A stretch of DNA of 64,000 nucleotides from Stereum hirsutum FP-91666 SS1. Taxonomy: Eukaryota > Basidiomycota > Agaricomycetes > Russulales > Stereaceae. The position numbers and the translations under genes are program-made. Below the pieces are notes generated by a model. The model ran no database searches, was not told where the DNA came from, and saw nothing but the letters and a program-made list of their open reading frames with translations. The stretch's first letter is position 1. Each line of letters opens with the position of its first letter. The stretch covers positions 678,961 to 742,960 of the forward strand of contig NW_006763151.1 in NCBI RefSeq assembly GCF_000264905.1, read 5' to 3'. This document shows, piece by piece, positions 49,931-60,653 of the stretch.

Positions 49931-52442
49931 TTAAATGCGCCTGATGATCAGGGGTAGCTGAACACCTTCGCTCTCCCTGCCTCTCAATTTCGGTTTCACG
50001 GTATTCCCTCCTAGGTGGTAGAAGTCAACAGGGATAGCGTCCTTAGGTGGAGAAAACTCGAATCGGCATAGTAAAACCGAGACGAGGATCTAGGAAAGGG
50101 ACGATTATGAGATGAGTTTAGAAAGCATTCCTAAGGATTGAGTACATGCGGCGGTGACACACCTTGAATTCCGCCAGCGCTAAATGACAGGAAGTCATGT
50201 CAGTAAAACAAACGGCTAGATATTCACGAAAGGTACGTACCGAAGTTACGTCCAATGCAGACTTTCGCACTAAATAAATGTTAGCCTTAATTTTTCGAGC
50301 TTTACGAAGAACTTAAAGGTCTCACCCGTCACCAAAAGTCAGGACTCCGCCTATTCCAACGCCTCTCTCTCCAACGCCTTCCTCTAACCAACGTTCAGGT
50401 ACAAAGTCTCGGGCGTTATCTCCCCAAATACTTGGCTCAATATTGAGGCCCTCTCTTATGGGAATGGATATCGTGGTGCCGGCAGGAACTTCGATGCTCG
50501 TCTGTCCAGAACCGGGAAGTGGTGTGCTTAGAGGTATGATGTCGTCCTCTACGGTCTGCCGTGGTATTGATAAAACAGCTGTTGATCAGGGACTGCATGC
50601 ACAATGAAGCCATTTTTATCGTAAGGATGTTACCTGACGTGATATATCCATGAGAACAGCTTTGCATCTCATTGTCTCTCGCGTGACTGCTTCAAGATAC
50701 TCTAGACCTGACTTGCCAGAACCCACAATGTCATTATAAGTAGGAGGACCGCCGTGCTTTTGTTCGAAGGCGATGAGTTCGGCGCGCAGCTTGGATTGTA
50801 TCTCAGGCTTGTGAGCGAGCTCGTAGAGAAGTTCCTTAGATGACGGAGTCATTTTTGCTCTCTGAAATAACGATTATAAACGCTGATAACTCACGCCCAT
50901 GACATTTGCAACGGTCTCTGATCCAGCAAAGAGGATGCCAATTATCTAAACGTGACCGTGAGGTTTATATGGCAATTTCAACAGGAACATGTACAACGTA
51001 CCTCTGCTACGGCCTCATCCCTAGTCATGGTCTCTCCGTTCTTGCTCGATTGGCCTTGATTTTTGGGGAGACGTTAGCAATTAACAACGACCATGTTCAA
51101 CTTGGGAGATACCCACGCAATACCTCGAGGACCTTTGCATTCATCCCAACTTCTACTCCGTCCACACCGTTATCCCACACATCCTTGGCAATCGCACCGA
51201 GTTCAGTCCGTAGTTTGGTCGCCCAAGTTTTCATCGGATTTGGTATAGCAAGCAGACTGGGAAAGCTACTGATTAATAAAGCGGCGAATCGACTGCCCAT
51301 CGTATCTTCTTGAGATGGCCCGTTCGAGATGTTGCTCAGCAGCTCAGGGATAGTGCCGGTTGATGCGCTGAGATTATACGCGAACATGGTCATGGAGATG
51401 GCGTCGAGCCTATTGAAACCAAGTGAATTGTATGAGCGCGCAGCCGTTGGTAAGTCCAGCCCAGAGGTCCCGGGGCAGGAATCCGGACTAGTACTGCCAT
51501 TGAATACCCGCCCGACTTATGTATACCGCCCGAGCAGGAGCCATGTCCCGATTACTGCCCAATCATTCTGCATCCGCCGAGAGTGGGAGTAGGCACACAA
51601 GATAAAACAACTCACGAGAAAGTGTGCAACTGCTTAGACACGTCTATGAGCGCCTCGTTCTCAATGCTCAACTTGTCTTCCCAGTTCTCCGAGAGCTACA
51701 AGGTAATGAGCTCTAGCTCGCCATGGAGACGAAGAATCGCTTACACGATGACTTAGGTCGAAGAAAATAGAAGATATTTCTTTGACAGAGCTCGGCCTGT
51801 GGTAATCATGTCAGGCGGAAAATCACTGCAGAAATATTTAACTGACGTCAAAGCTGGGGCCAAACGTTTGCGTCTTCGTGCATGATCATCACCTGGAAGT
51901 TTCTTCTTCTCAGTCAAGGTTGGTATGCGAGTCAACGAAGCCATGCTCACCTTCAGATGACAGCAAGCTCCTACCAAACTGATTTCGTTCGTGAGCAACC
52001 ACATCGGCAAGAGACGAGAGACGTGAACGTATACGAACCCACATGTCGAGTACTTGCTTGTCTATGTCTGGCCTATGATACTTTGACGCATCGTTAAGAA
52101 CATACAACGCGCCTTTGGGGTCGCCCAGAACGAGGACGGGCTCCTAAACAGTGAACAATGGGATGAGTCCTCAGATCTCCTAAAGAGTACCCTTACCATG
52201 AGGGGTTCTCGGATGAGATATGTTGGACCATATTGTTTTCGCCACTCAGGGAAACGCGTGCCAATCCGCGCCTTCTTCAGGTCTACGGAATCTCCCCATA
52301 AATAGCTCGCAGTGTCAGGCCCAGGGAGAAAGGACAAGCTTCGGATGTGAGTTAGACGACTATAAAGCTTGTGCACGAAGAATGCAGAGATGACGGCTGC
52401 TGATGTTGTGGCAAGCGAGATGGAACTGAAGTCGAAAAACAT
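49931..52442 (-). CDS. Cytochrome P450 monooxygenase
   Basis: Membrane-bound haem monooxygenase. The start ATG at 52,442 precedes an N-terminal anchor (ISLATTSAAVISAFFVH). The exon 1 end (52,197) and the next junctions were checked: EPVLVLGDPKGAL, FGRSLLSSEG, ARRRKRLAPALTPSS and SIFFDLSHR follow in frame. The I-helix carries LFAGSETVANVMG (AGxxT type), the K-helix TRETMR (ExxR), the PERF-like motif is FVPERW, and the haem loop reads FGDG then AKVCIGRNFALAEFK, split by an intron. All catalytic landmarks are intact. The last exon ends at 49,931. It looks like a typical basidiomycete CYP of the CYP5144/CYP512 style, but I cannot assign the family. It neighbours an oxidoreductase and lies about 6 kb from an adenylate-forming enzyme. 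Confidence 0.88.
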
Positions 52443-52910
52443 CCTACAGGTGGTCAACCAGGTTCAGCAGGGAGGGATTGGAGGGGGATTAGAGGGGGAT
52501 GTGGGAACGCAATTGGAACTTGAAACAGAACGAAGCTGCTGCAAGTCATCCGTGGGCTTTGTTTGGCATGCTGTTTGCGAGACTGAATCGTAGCGCTCGC
52601 AGCCCAAACGTTCACCAGTGACCGGTGAGGCCGGTGAGGCTCGGTGACAAGGGGGAAATTCGGTGGGCGTTTGCGGAGTTTCAAAGCTGGCACGGCGCTT
52701 CCCGGCAACTTAGTCAATTTGTTTTCGCGACTCAACGCGTCTCGCAATGAGCGGTCTGGACAATCTGCCTGGAAGAGCTCTTGTTATTATCCATGACCTT
52801 CATCTTCTAGCCTGTCTATCATAAAGACTATCCGCAGTCGAAGGCTACAACCCTCGGCAGCTCCAATTCTCAGGACCCACCCAACCATCCCGTACCCCAC
52901 AGACTCGGAC

Positions 52911-53534
52911 ATGGTAATGCCTACTGAGCCGCTGAGTCCGCCCACAGTGCTAGACATTCTCGCAAATCGCGATGTGTTCAAGGCATTGTACCCCTTCCAT
53001 CGCCCTAACACATGGCGTCATTCTCGCACCCGACCTCCATCATCCTCTTTCCTCTCGCGCCTCATCACATCGCGCACACCAGCGAAGGACACACCTGCGG
53101 CATGCTTCTACCGAATATGCACCTTCTTTGTGCTCCAATGGACGACCGCATTCCGTCGCGAACTCGAGTACTTCTGCTGCACTCACCCCGACTGGTCCAT
53201 TGCTGTCTTGCCCGACCCCTTTGACTCTGACTCGTTACGGGCGGCCGTCCTCGCTGTGCTCACGAAGCTGATGTGCGAGTCTTTCAACCGTCGTATCGAT
53301 CTTGGTCTTCCACGCGATGCTCCAGCTATCATCATAGACTGGGACGAGATCCAATCTCGCCCGAAGAAGTTCGAGCATCCGCCGGAATGGGCGACGAGCA
53401 CGCCGCCGTTGTCGACCAGGGCAGTCATCCCCGACGATCAAGGGGTATCGCCCAACGAAGCGGACACTAACGCGAGCTCGCACTTCATGGAGATGAACAT
53501 CCTTGCCTGGACTCCGCACATACATTTCACTTGA
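52911..53534 (+). CDS. Hypothetical single-exon protein
   Basis: A 207-residue open frame starting at ATG 52,911; a second ATG two codons later is equally good. The codon pattern and composition look coding: LSPPTVLDILANRDVFKALY, then a helical ACFYRICTFFVLQWTTAFRR, then DAPAIIIDWDEIQSRPKKFE. No family recognised, no transmembrane helix or signal peptide evident. It is divergent from the P450 with about 470 bp between starts. Confidence 0.5.
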   Translation: MVMPTEPLSPPTVLDILANRDVFKALYPFHRPNTWRHSRTRPPSSSFLSRLITSRTPAKDTPAACFYRICTFFVLQWTTAFRRELEYFCCTHPDWSIAVLPDPFDSDSLRAAVLAVLTKLMCESFNRRIDLGLPRDAPAIIIDWDEIQSRPKKFEHPPEWATSTPPLSTRAVIPDDQGVSPNEADTNASSHFMEMNILAWTPHIHFT

Positions 53535-54187
53535 TACTTGAGGGGATCTGTCCAGGAAATCCGCATATTCAGTCCATTGTAAGTCATACGGCCTTTGAGG
53601 TCTGTTCTGCTGATCAATCCTAACTTCTTGTTCGCAGTCTGAAGATTGCTGTGAATGCTCGTAGCACGGTACGCATTACTAAATTTGTGATGTCTTTGTA
53701 TTTGTGCGAATTTGTCTGACGTTTCTCTTAGAGTGTTTATTTTCCGAGTCTTGGGTCTGCAAGCTGCCACGACGTAAGTTTCGACGCGATCTCGGCCACC
53801 CCGTGGTATACATTGACATACGCAACTACTTCGCATTATTCCATCCCTTCGGTTCACCTCCGTTACTGTCCTACTTCAGTCGTTCTAACCTCCTGGTTGG
53901 TGGAATACGAGGCGACTCCACACAAATAGTGTGATAGTAGTGCATGTGTGTTCTTTTGAACTGTGTTGCGTTGACACGATACTTATCGTAAGTTGCGCCA
54001 GTCGATTCATCGTGCCCATCGCGTTGCAAAGCTGTCGTCGAATTTATGTCTTGTCGCCACAAAGGTTTCTGTGGCACCTTGAGTCACTTCCGGAACCGGA
54101 CATCACTGGCTTCTGACTCGGATACAGAAAACTATTAGGGGACCGGTTTTGCCCCGTCAACATCTCAGACCCCGACAGAGAGTCATC
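53535..54187. other. Intergenic region, no gene recognised
   Basis: Between the hypothetical gene and the acetyltransferase. Nothing supportable was seen apart from a few splice-like GTAAGT sites just after 53,534, which might mean the hypothetical gene has extra 3' exons. Confidence 0.4.
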
Positions 54188-54773
54188 ATGTTCGAAACAA
54201 AACGCTTGATTCTTCGCGGATGGAGACCGAGCGACATGGATGATCTCGTCCTGATGCTGTCCGACTACGACGTCTTAGCCCCTATTCAACCCAGCTGGAT
54301 CGTTCCCGGCGTCCCTGAAGCTAGGAAAATCATAGAATACTGGATATCTCGCACACTCTTCGTGATAGTCGAGGATAAGGAGAGCGGCGGGTTGGTGGGT
54401 ATGGCGATGTTGAAGATCGACATCCCGAAGGATGCGGATGGGGAGGTTGGGATTTGCTTGGGGAAGAAATGGTGGGGTCGGGGTCTTGGGACGGAGGTAA
54501 TGGAATGGATTGTTGGCTACGGGTTCAAAGGCATGGCGTTGCGGAGGGTATCTTTGTGTGTGTTTGGGTTCAATGAGCGAGCGATTGAACTCTATAAACG
54601 CATGTGCGTTCTAACTGTGGCGTGTGATATGACGAGATACTGACTTTTTCTTTAGCGGATTCGCCGTGGAGGGAGTTAAGCGCGAAGCCCTTTGGTTCGA
54701 GGGAAAAGCTATGGATACGATCTGGATGGGAATTCTGAAGAGGGAGTATGAAGAGAAATCCGGCGTTTCATAG
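54188..54773 (+). CDS. GNAT-family N-acetyltransferase
   Basis: Acetyl-CoA-dependent transferase of 177 residues in two phase-consistent exons (54188-54603, 54656-54773). It opens FETKRLILRGWRPSDMDDL, the hallmark of RimJ/RimL-type GNATs. The acetyl-CoA loop reads GKKWWGRGLGTEVMEW, and the C-terminal NERAIELYKR followed by IGFAVEG completes the fold. The acceptor substrate is unknown; RimJ-like members acetylate protein N-termini or small amines. The ATG at 54,188 is the first in frame. Confidence 0.85.
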
Positions 54774-55166
54774 CGTTGTATTGTGAAAGGTTCGTGACCA
54801 TTGTGAATGGCGTCTCATCTCGACTAGTGCTGACGACATCAGGGCGGAAGCGACGGGAACTCTACTTTGAAGCTTGCGGTGACCACATGTTGACCGGTTT
54901 CATCGTCCTGTACCCGAGATCAGACACCACCGAACGCGACCTATATGGAATGACGCTGTATCGCGAGTTTGCCAGATTGCTATCGAAGTATGACGTTCAC
55001 CGCGTTTCTTCATATGGTAACCGTTGAAGCCTCGAACTTTCAGGAAGACTTGGTTGAGGTTAAATAATTTGATGCAGCATTTGGAGGATGCATGCCAAAG
55101 GTGATATTGGGGCATATGATTCATTCCATCCAATACAGGTTCTCATCTACCTCTATAAGGGTTTGG
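54774..55166. other. Short intergenic region
   Basis: Between the acetyltransferase stop and the reductase-domain stop. I see nothing in it beyond the expected convergent 3' regions. Confidence 0.5.
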
Positions 55167-57495
55167 TTACAAGCGCGCATTCACAGGTCTGTCCAAGAAC
55201 TTCGCGTTCTGCCAACATTCTAACCACAGTAATACATCCTCCTTACATATCGGGGGTGCGTTCCTCAAGGTAGCGGAAGCTAGGATAGCCATCTCTGTAG
55301 AGACGACCGGCATCTCGAACGCAGCGAAACCATCGCGTTTCGGTGTAGACATGATATGATGCATCATTGGCAGAAGACGACTGGCAGGGTTCTTCCTCCG
55401 TTCGTCGTTCGTCTGGGGTGAGGTGATGCTTGTTTCGAGTCGGTGAAGCCAGTCCAAGCGAGGTATCAGTGACAGCGAAAGATCCTTAGCGATGCTGGCC
55501 ATGACGAGTGTCCCAGAAACGGGGTTGGGATGGGCGATATGAGCAATGGGGACCTTCGAACCGAGGAGTTCTATGACAGATATAGCCGCCAAGCGCGCTG
55601 GGATCCAGGTTATATCCTTAATTTCAGATCATCAGAAGTGCGCGGGGAGTCTACCCAAAAGGTGTTGCCATACCCTATCGTCACCTTGCTTGCAAGGTCT
55701 CTGGACATCCACAAATCGTGGGAAGAACAAGACAGCATCAACCGGCGTTCCCCGGAGCTCCCGGCCTTTGCCGCCTATCACGTTGACCGCACATCCTTGT
55801 CCTCTGCGTTTCTGTTCCAAAGATCGCGTCGGGAATGTTTTTTATTCTGATTCGCACCATGCATGGAACATATTATTGCACTTGGGGCAGCACACTACCA
55901 TTATTGCTTGTTCTACCGATTCAACTTATCGAGAGTCAACTCTACACAGTCTCCTCAAAAAGAGCTTGTCCGAGTCGTCGAAATGCCAAATTGACAAAAA
56001 AGTCAATCCTCAACAGTTTTACGATAGTTTCCCATACAGATTGATTGGGCTAAGAATTAATGTGATCTGCGTGTGACCCATATGCAACGGAGATGCACAC
56101 TAGCATGTAACGAAGCACGGTCATTAGACGTTATCTGCAGCCTGAAAAGCGGACTTTTGAGTTGCAAGGCGACGCAAGCGAACTGTAAAAGTGAGAATTT
56201 TAACTAAAATTTCAGTTCGAAGGGGAAAGTGCAGGCCAGCCGTGATTGGCTGATCGACTCCATTTGGCCTGCGTCTGGCACTTACCGAGGGTTTGAAGCG
56301 AACTATGAAATAAAAATTGAAGTTTACGAGCTCTCAAGTAGCCGATTTGAAGCTCATGGAACCTCTCGGTTTTCAGGCTGCAGATAACATCTATTGACCT
56401 GTCCACAGTCTCCTTAGCCTCAACAGTAGTATCAGCGATGACTCAGATTTAAGTTGGTACAAATACAATGCTTCACTTTATTGATGAGAAATCGTACACG
56501 AGACAAATTATATATTTCAAGCAAGGTGTCCGGCGACGAAGTCGACACTTCCCCCAGTCTTCAGGCAGATACCCCATGAATTGACTGGACTTCAGCATCA
56601 TGGGGAACCATTCTCCCGTTTTCCAAAAGCCATTGGGACTACCACAAACCTGCCCGATACGGGCCACTGTGGCATGCAGAGGAGTTTCACGAAGGGCTGT
56701 TTCGATGAGCGTTTCGACCACCCACTTCGACTCTGCGTATCCCTGCTCCACAAGCGAACTCGGATCTGGAAGAAATATCTCCGGACGAGATGCGGGGCGT
56801 GTCAGACCTGAAATCGAGCACGTCAGCTCTATCTATTATGGCAGGAGATATGTACGCTCGCAGAAATTGAAATAGCTTTACCTTGCAGAATGGTGAGTGA
56901 CGAACAGAAAATTAGATGTGGCTGGAGTACGCGCGGCGATCTTAGACAAATGTCGATGAGGTTGCGAACTCCTGCAATCAGAGGCTCAAAAGCAGACAGC
57001 GGGGGTGTAAACTCTACAAGCCATCCATTGACGACGACGGCTGTTACAGTGGCTGAGACCTAATGAGCCCCGTTCTTATTAGATGTGTATATTAAAAATG
57101 ATCATGGTACCCACCTCTTCGAAGACGGCGCTGTCTAAGCCAAAAGTCGGATGTGCCGTATCTCCCACCAGAAGCGTCAGCTTTGAAGAGAACGCCAGCA
57201 AAGCATTCAAGCCTTGCAACGCGAACTCGTCCGCTTGTCTCTCTTGCCTAGTTTTGCCATCTAGGCGTACTCGGTTCAAGGAGTAGACTCGCCGAACAGC
57301 TCGCGATTCCAATAGGAGGGCGAGTATGTTCGATCCCAGCCCACCGCGTGTACCTACCACTAGGATAGTATCGAGAGGTGATATGTTGTCGCCGGTCGAT
57401 ATGTCGGTGGCACCGCAGTGGGTAGGAAAACCAGTACTGTATTTTTCTATCAAAGACCACATGTCAGCGATCCGCGATTGACGTTCGGAACTCAT
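55167..57495 (-). pseudogene. Stand-alone thioester-reductase (NAD_binding_4) domain, disrupted
   Basis: Related to the C-terminal R domain of NRPS-like adenylate-forming reductases, which release a carrier-bound thioester as an aldehyde using NADPH. The N-terminal part (57495-57115, 57059-56882, 56807-56551) reads in one frame: RIADMWSLIEKYSTGFPTH (the usual T-R linker), LVVGTRGGLGSNILALLLES (nucleotide loop), FEPLIAGVRNLIDICL and the catalytic GYAESKWVVETL. A C-terminal exon at 55616-55167 (TWIPARLAAISVIELLGSK to the stop) completes the domain. The two parts are 934 bp apart, far more than any other intron of this gene. The nearest GT donor is out of phase by two bases with the only possible acceptor. 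About 265 bp of the gap is a MITE. I infer a probably non-functional domain. An unseen extra exon could rescue it. Confidence 0.7.
56127..56391. mobile_element. MITE, 265 bp, TA target duplication
   Basis: Terminal inverted repeats of 22 bp with one mismatch: left GA(C)GTTATCTGCAGCC then TGAAAA, right end the complement with T in place of C. TA dinucleotides flank both ends (56,125-56,126 and 56,392-56,393). No ORF inside. The centre holds a second inverted sequence (AAGTGC(A)GGCCA and TGGCCTGC...GCACTT). TA duplication and short length fit a Tc1/mariner-type non-autonomous element. Confidence 0.85.
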
Positions 57496-57659
57496 AAATT
57501 ATCTGTAGTCATCGAGTATTCAGTATCATCACTGGGACAAACTAGAAACGTACGAGAGAACATACGACTACTAGTCGTGACGCTAGTAGCGTCTGAGCAG
57601 AGATCTGTCCTGTCCGGTAAAGTCAATTTGTACCTAGCTCGTGTAAGGATGTTTTTCAT
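57492..57659 (-). other. Upstream ORF overlapping the reductase start
   Basis: A 55-codon frame starting at the first ATG after the TATA box (57,659). Its TGA overlaps the ATG of the reductase-domain frame in the sequence ATGA at 57,495-57,492. It has no recognisable motif. It may be a leader peptide, chance, or part of a spliced 5' UTR, since a GTACGT...TACAG intron could be removed from it. Confidence 0.3.
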
Positions 57660-57727
57660 GGTACTCACACGATAGCTACGATTCTGATCTAAGGAGAAGC
57701 GATGGCCGAGGAGCGAGCAGCAGCTTC

Positions 57728-57735
57728 TTTTTATA
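57728..57735 (-). promoter_or_regulatory. TATA box of the reductase-domain gene
   Basis: TATAAAAA on the minus strand within the sequence that separates the adenylation gene from the reductase gene. It is followed at the expected distance by a CT-rich initiator-like stretch. It suggests the reductase domain is or was transcribed on its own. Confidence 0.55.
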
Positions 57736-58129
57736 CGTTAGATGGCGCCTGTGCACACGCCAGGTCCCAGGTCGCATAGAGTGTGCGTGTGTCTCTACCA
57801 GCGGCCGGAGCGAGGTTTCTTCCGACCGACAGCGAGGAAGTTGGATGTTGCATGTGAGGGATAAAGTTCACGAGCAGGAAACGAGCCTACTTCATAGAAC
57901 CATGGGTGCACGTTGGAAGGCTGTGAGGAGGGAAGTCCGCGGATATGTATCTCAGCCTCTAGATCGGAACATGATTTCGATCCAACGTTTGCAAGCGCTA
58001 CTGGGACCCAACGGCCGGTCATCGAGACTGTACATTTTCATTGCCCGTAGTAACATCGAGTAAGTAGTACACCAGAGAATATTATCAAGACAACATCAAG
58101 ACGCATAGAAACACAACGCCTTGATACCC

Positions 58130-60653
58130 TTAAGCAGTCACTTCCACCACAGAGTGGTCTTCCAAGGTCCCATACGCGGAATCAATCTCCATCTGATACG
58201 TTTCGAGCACGACGTTTCTCCTCGGCTGCATTTTGGCAGTTAAATCGAATGGTTTCTCAGGAGAGGCAACCAGGATCATCTAAATGATCCGAAAAAACGA
58301 GTAGGCTGTCGCGCGTAAGACCAATATACCATGATAGACTTACGTCGCGAGTAACCCGGGAATGTGATTGTACTTGCGTATTGGCCTTCTCGACTGTGGC
58401 CCTATAAGATAGTTCAACAGTCATAAGGGTATCCTATGAATATTTTAGGCGGACGATGATATACCAGAAGGACTCGCGGAACTCCTCCAATCGTCTAAAG
58501 TCCGTGGGACTGAACTGGAATTCAGGCTTGAGCTGCACCAATATGCCCGGACGAGTGCGTCCCCGACCAAATAGGACGGCGAAATGGATACTAGGATGCT
58601 TGAGCAACAGAGATTCTAGATGTTAAAAATAAAAAAAAGGGTCAACACTGCAAACGATGAATAATAAAGGGCAGTAGTTACCATACGGAACAGGATTGAT
58701 CTACCGACATCATTATAGATGTATCAGTCTGGGCCAGGAAAAAAAACTGAAATGCCACGAACGTTGAGGGCATTCGAGAGCACGACAAGATCGTCAGTTC
58801 TACCAAAGACCCTCCATCTGGACGGGTTTTCTGGATGTCTCTGCAAGAGATCACTGAGCGTGTATGCGGGCGTCCCGTCGACAGCCGTGTTGATGAAGCA
58901 TGGAGTATGAGTTGCATTCTCGACGAGAGTCAGAGCGTAGACGCGGTCCAGGTTCAGGTCTTCTTGCTCGGTCAGAACTGGCCGGCAGTGCTCGCTGAAT
59001 CTAAAATATTCCCAATCCTGCCCTAGAGAATTTAGCGGTAGATACGGCGTCAAACACCCAGTCTCTATACTACCATATTCAGCGTTTCATCAGCCAGTTA
59101 TAACGATCCGCGTGAAATGAGAGGATATAAGGGACATACGCTCCATAAAATTGTGTGAGGTTGACATTTTTCTCAATGAGGGAATCGCCAACATCCTTGG
59201 CCAGGGATGCACCTCCGAATACGACGACCTTCATGGCCTTGAGCATTTCCATCCCTTGTGCATCCTTACTCCACATCTAGAGCAACCTTTTACGCATGTT
59301 ATCATAAAGATAGGGAGTGAAAAACATACCTCGAGGAAAACCGGTACACAAAAGAGGACAGTACATTTCGTCGCAATCACTCCCTTCCTAAAATCGAGAT
59401 GAGATCAACAAGTATGCACAAAATACATAAAGAACTCACAAGACAGCAGCTGGAGTTGGCCTGTAACGAACGGTACAGACTGTGAGAAATAAATTGAATA
59501 TAAACTGGACAGAGATGTCACGTACGCCATTGGTGGAACTGTTGGGCGAAAGAAGGCCCCTACAATGCCGACCGATGCCGGCCAGCAAGTCAGACACGCT
59601 CCCATGCCATGACTGGTAAACGAATATCATGAGGAGAGCAAGTACAACACTCGTGAAGTCCACTCACAAAATAGGAATAGATTGGCAAGCCATGGTTTCC
59701 CCACATAAATCCCTTTCTCCGAAACAAGGCAGGATGCTCCACTGAAAGTAGGTTTTATGGGACAGCCCTAACGAAGTAAGACCGAAGCCACAAAGTAAGC
59801 GGTAAACAGATTGTATAAAGCAAAGTACTGACTGATTGGTTTGAGAAGAGGGGACGTCGATCCTACGGATAAAATCAATCGCAGCGTAGTATAGGTAGAC
59901 AACAGATTACATTACCAGAAGAGTGAAGTATTATTGCAATACTCGACATTGACGGTGGAAGTAGGGGCGGGAGAAGGGACACATTTTCCAAGTCGGCTTG
60001 AAAGTCGCCAAACATCGGAATGGAGAAAGAAGCAATATTCTTCTCTTTAATTCCAGACAGTTTCTCGTTTGCATCGGCGACGAGGTTCTGAACTATAGAG
60101 TCTGTAGAAGTGTAGACCAGGAGAGTGTCCGTGACTGAGAAGAGATGAGCGAGACTGGTAGCACCGTTCCGAGTAGAAATCGCGAATGGAATGTGGCCGG
60201 CCCGCACAACGGCGTTCATCATCATACAATACGAGATACTGTCTGAGAGATCTTCAGCTACACGCAGTTTTTGGCGGCGCAGAGGACTTACTGACGGCAG
60301 CAAATAACCCAATGACAACCGGACCTTCATGTCCTGGGCCACAGATACTTCCAACATGCTTCTGCACAAGTTTTGCGGCCTGGTGGACAGTTCGGACGTA
60401 CTGATCCATGCATATCGTAACGATATCGCCTTCAGGGTTGTCATAAACATAGACGGGATGTCTGGGACTCTGGGTACGCTGAAGGTCGAGCAGTTCGGGG
60501 ACCGTCATTGAACCATCAAGTGGCCCGGCGGTGAACGTCTTGCTATGGACGGCCTGAGGGGCTGGGAACTGCGATTCATACGGGTGGTTTGGGTTGGAAG
60601 ATTACGGGGCACAGACGAGTAAAATAGAAAGACAGAACCTGTACACCAGACAT
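58130..60653 (-). CDS. Adenylation-domain protein (adenylate-forming reductase lacking T and R)
   Basis: ANL-superfamily enzyme that activates a carboxylic acid as acyl-AMP. The model has 14 phase-consistent exons and 583 residues: 60653-60639, 60568-60292, 60257-59916, 59862-59833, 59767-59668, 59612-59526, 59460-59440, 59387-59330, 59276-59140, 59069-58763, 58700-58682, 58615-58465, 58401-58344, 58279-58130. Motifs in order: GPLDGSMTVPELLDL, LHSSGSTSPLLKPIRLSH (A3), WSILPCFGERDLCGE, IFHGMGA (A4), KVVVFGGASL, LTQFYGAIETG (A5), VFGRTDDLVVLS (A8), then NALNINPVPYE and FDLTAKMQPRR (the TAK lysine region). It ends EDHSVVEVTA and TAA, exactly where a carrier (T) domain would follow in the family. 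The usual G-E before the NP of A10 is replaced by A-L. Full A-T-R enzymes have about 1,050 residues. Confidence 0.85.

Noticed and set aside
54149..54187. Longer start for the acetyltransferase
   Set aside because: It would need a TTG start codon; the ATG at 54,188 gives the standard family N-terminus.
55546..56076. 176-codon plus-strand frame crossing the reductase-domain 3' exon
   Set aside because: It overlaps a recognisable minus-strand coding exon and shows no motif; a chance frame.
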